Assembly: GCA_910587185.1 (NCBI GenBank)
Contig: CAJULY010000014.1
Span: forward strand, 1 to 64,000
DNA length: 64,000 nucleotides
Reading direction: 5' to 3'
Origin: an uncultured Muribaculaceae bacterium
GTDB lineage: Bacteria > Bacteroidota > Bacteroidia > Bacteroidales > Muribaculaceae
Below the pieces are notes generated by a model, which was not told where the DNA came from, searched no databases, and saw only the letters and a program-made list of their open reading frames with translations. Shown one piece after another: positions 62,587 through 64,000 of this stretch (the first letter of the stretch is position 1; each line of letters starts with the position of its first letter). The position numbers were made by a program, and so were the translations under genes.

Positions 62587-63096
62587 TCAAACCTCCTTTC
62601 TTGATGACAGTTTTTCTTTGATTCTATGCAGACGCGATGCGACCGTGTTCCGTGGAATGCCCATGTTGTTCGCTATCTCGTCGTAGGTCAGTTCGTCAAG
62701 CCACATCAGAATCAAAGCCTTCTCCATGGGATTCAGTCCTGAAATCATCTCATGCAGCCATTCGAGCTTCTCGCGGTATTCGTGCGTGGAATCCGACTGT
62801 AAACCGAATGCTCCTATCTCTTCCAGTGAAAGAGTCCTGAATTTCGGCGTCAGGCGCCTGAGAGAGAACAGACATGTGTTTATCGCCACCTTATAGACCC
62901 AGGTTGATTCCGACGATTGTCCTCGGAAATGTCTGTAGGCTTTGAACAAAGAAATCAGGACCTCCTGCCGCAGATCTTCGAAAGGCAACTCTTTGGATGC
63001 ATAGAAGAAGCATGCACTGAAAATGATTCTTTCGTGTCGTCTCGCCATAGCGGTAAATGCCTGATTATATTCTTTGTCTCGATCCATCGGCTTCAT
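62587..63096 (-). CDS. RNA polymerase ECF-type sigma factor
   Basis: 169 residues with region 2 (LPFEDLRQEVLISLFKAYRHFRG, STWVYKVAINTCLFSLRR) and region 4 (LTYDEIANNMGIPRNTVASR). Two ATG codons lie 9 nt apart (63096 and 63087). The -7 box at 63101-63108 predicts transcription from about 63097, so the first would be leaderless and the second would have a leader of only about 10 nt. Co-transcribed with the membrane protein and lipoprotein. Confidence 0.9.
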   Translation of the reverse strand: MKPMDRDKEYNQAFTAMARRHERIIFSACFFYASKELPFEDLRQEVLISLFKAYRHFRGQSSESTWVYKVAINTCLFSLRRLTPKFRTLSLEEIGAFGLQSDSTHEYREKLEWLHEMISGLNPMEKALILMWLDELTYDEIANNMGIPRNTVASRLHRIKEKLSSRKEV

Positions 63097-63100
63097 TTTA

Positions 63101-63108
63101 CAAAGTTA
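63101..63108 (-). promoter_or_regulatory. ECF cluster promoter (-7 box)
   Basis: Minus-strand TAACTTTG, only 4 bp before the first ATG; no clear TTTG upstream. Confidence 0.5.
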
Positions 63109-63214
63109 GTTGCAAACTTTTCCCGATAGTTCCATTATTTGATAAAAATATTCCGGGAAAAATACTGATGAAGAAACTTTCTTTCATAAACGCTTATCTT
63201 TCAGAAATAAATGA

Positions 63215-63222
63215 TAACTTTG
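63215..63222 (+). promoter_or_regulatory. Promoter of the RhuM-PLD gene (-7 box)
   Basis: TAACTTTG, 3 bp before the ATG at 63226; expected transcription start falls on or next to the start codon. Confidence 0.5.
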
Positions 63223-63225
63223 CGC

Positions 63226-64000
63226 ATGGAAAAGAATGAAAATAACGAAGTCGTCTTCTATGAGCCGGATGAAACCCTGAAATTGGATGTACGTCTTGAA
63301 AATGATACCGTCTGGTTGACGCAATCCCAGATGTCAGAACTCTTTTTGAGAGACCGTTCAGTCATCACAAAGCACATCAATAATATTTTTAAAGAGAAAG
63401 AACTTGAAGAAAATAGTAATGTGCATTTTTTGCACATTGCTTCTTCTGATAAACCTGTCAAATTTTTCAGCCTTGATGTAATAATATCCGTAGGGTACCG
63501 GGTGAAGTCTGTCAGAGGTACTCAGTTTCGGCAGTGGGCCAATAAAGTTTTGAAGGATTATCTACTTCGGGGATATGCCATTAACCAGAGATTGATTGAA
63601 CTGAGCGACCGGCTGGATAGACGGCTTTTGGAGCAGGATGGAAAAATAGCTGCAATTCGTAAAGATGTGGATTTCTTTGTTCGCAGTTCCATTCAGCCCA
63701 AGGAGGGAATTTTCTTTGACGGGCAGATTTTTGACGCATACGCCTTTGTCGCCGGACTGATCCGGAAGGCAAATAAACGGATAGTTGTCATTGACAGCTA
63801 TGTTGACGATTCGGTGCTTGTTCAGCTGTCAAAACGTAAGCCGGGTGTCAAGGTTGATATTTACAACGGAAAGATTTCTCAGCAGCTCCGACAGGACGTC
63901 GCGCGGCACAATGCCCAGTATCCGGGCGTAACCTTACACTCTTATAAGAAAGCCCACGACCGCTTCCTGATAATCGACGAGGAAGTCTATCATATCGGCC
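63226..64000 (+). CDS. RhuM/PLD-type fusion protein, 3' end outside the window
   Basis: 258 codons to the window edge, no stop. The N-terminus (LENDTVWLTQSQMSELFLRD; VITKHINNIFKEKELEEN; DVIISVGYRVKSVRGTQFRQ) is the RhuM DNA-binding region. From about 165 the sequence (FDGQIFDAYAFVAGLIRKA; KRIVVIDSYVDDSV; KAHDRFLIIDEEVYHIG) is a phospholipase-D-like fold with an H-D-R-F element like the HKD motif. A second RhuM homologue of the one at 59514, but with a different C-terminus. Confidence 0.8.
   Translation, partial: MEKNENNEVVFYEPDETLKLDVRLENDTVWLTQSQMSELFLRDRSVITKHINNIFKEKELEENSNVHFLHIASSDKPVKFFSLDVIISVGYRVKSVRGTQFRQWANKVLKDYLLRGYAINQRLIELSDRLDRRLLEQDGKIAAIRKDVDFFVRSSIQPKEGIFFDGQIFDAYAFVAGLIRKANKRIVVIDSYVDDSVLVQLSKRKPGVKVDIYNGKISQQLRQDVARHNAQYPGVTLHSYKKAHDRFLIIDEEVYHIG

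Overview
The window looks like a chromosome segment of a gut-type Bacteroidales bacterium, most likely Muribaculaceae-like. The evidence is the SusC/SusD pair, GldE, PorZ, an extended LepB, ATP-type PEP carboxykinase, and many promoters of the Bacteroidota type (TTTG, 19-21 bp, TAnnTTTG). Genus and species cannot be fixed from the sequence alone.

The first 38 kb is mostly housekeeping and GC-rich. It holds pyrH-frr, a gldE-phosphopantetheinyl transferase pair, argS, a Bax-inhibitor protein, a cysteine synthase, a dapB-lepB-wbqC operon, a SusC/SusD/lipoprotein operon, a leuS-rdgB-porZ operon, gap, a secreted GH2 beta-galactosidase, an ECF sigma factor, a DKNYY-repeat protein, an MscS channel, a PagL-like outer-membrane protein, nadA, upp, pckA and pduO. 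Two intergenic regions carry repeats: a 378-bp nested inverted repeat before susC, and a 113-bp tandem repeat before leuS.

From about 38.3 to 58.5 kb the DNA is accessory and, in large part, AT-rich. It begins at the 3' end of a small DUF2795-type gene. The last 18 bases of that gene recur at 42.08 and 45.59 kb, and a terminator follows each of the two later copies, as expected for cassettes accreted at an attachment site. Cargo includes a YafQ-type toxin-antitoxin pair, two decayed copies of one mobile-element gene tail, secreted proteins, a Fic protein with inverted repeats at both ends, a DUF1848/methyltransferase pair, a three-gene membrane/coiled-coil operon of unknown function, and a pair of dynamin-like GTPases, one with a TerB-like N-terminus.

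The most unusual signal is a structured leader RNA that occurs at 43.98-44.19 kb and 52.99-53.19 kb and aligns nearly end to end, with several stems whose two arms change together. A more diverged relative may lie at 39.33-39.70 kb. Each follows a promoter and precedes accessory genes; the best copy ends 55 nt before the dynamin pair. A conserved core can pair either with an upstream arm or with a distal arm next to a T-tract, so a conditional terminator is possible. A different structured leader with a possible pseudoknot precedes the small HTH gene at 37.2 kb.

The last 5.5 kb holds a pRiA4b ORF-3-like protein, a RhuM protein, a HARE-HTH/GIY-YIG fusion, an ECF sigma factor with a membrane partner and a SecD-head-like lipoprotein, and a partial RhuM-PLD fusion running off the window.
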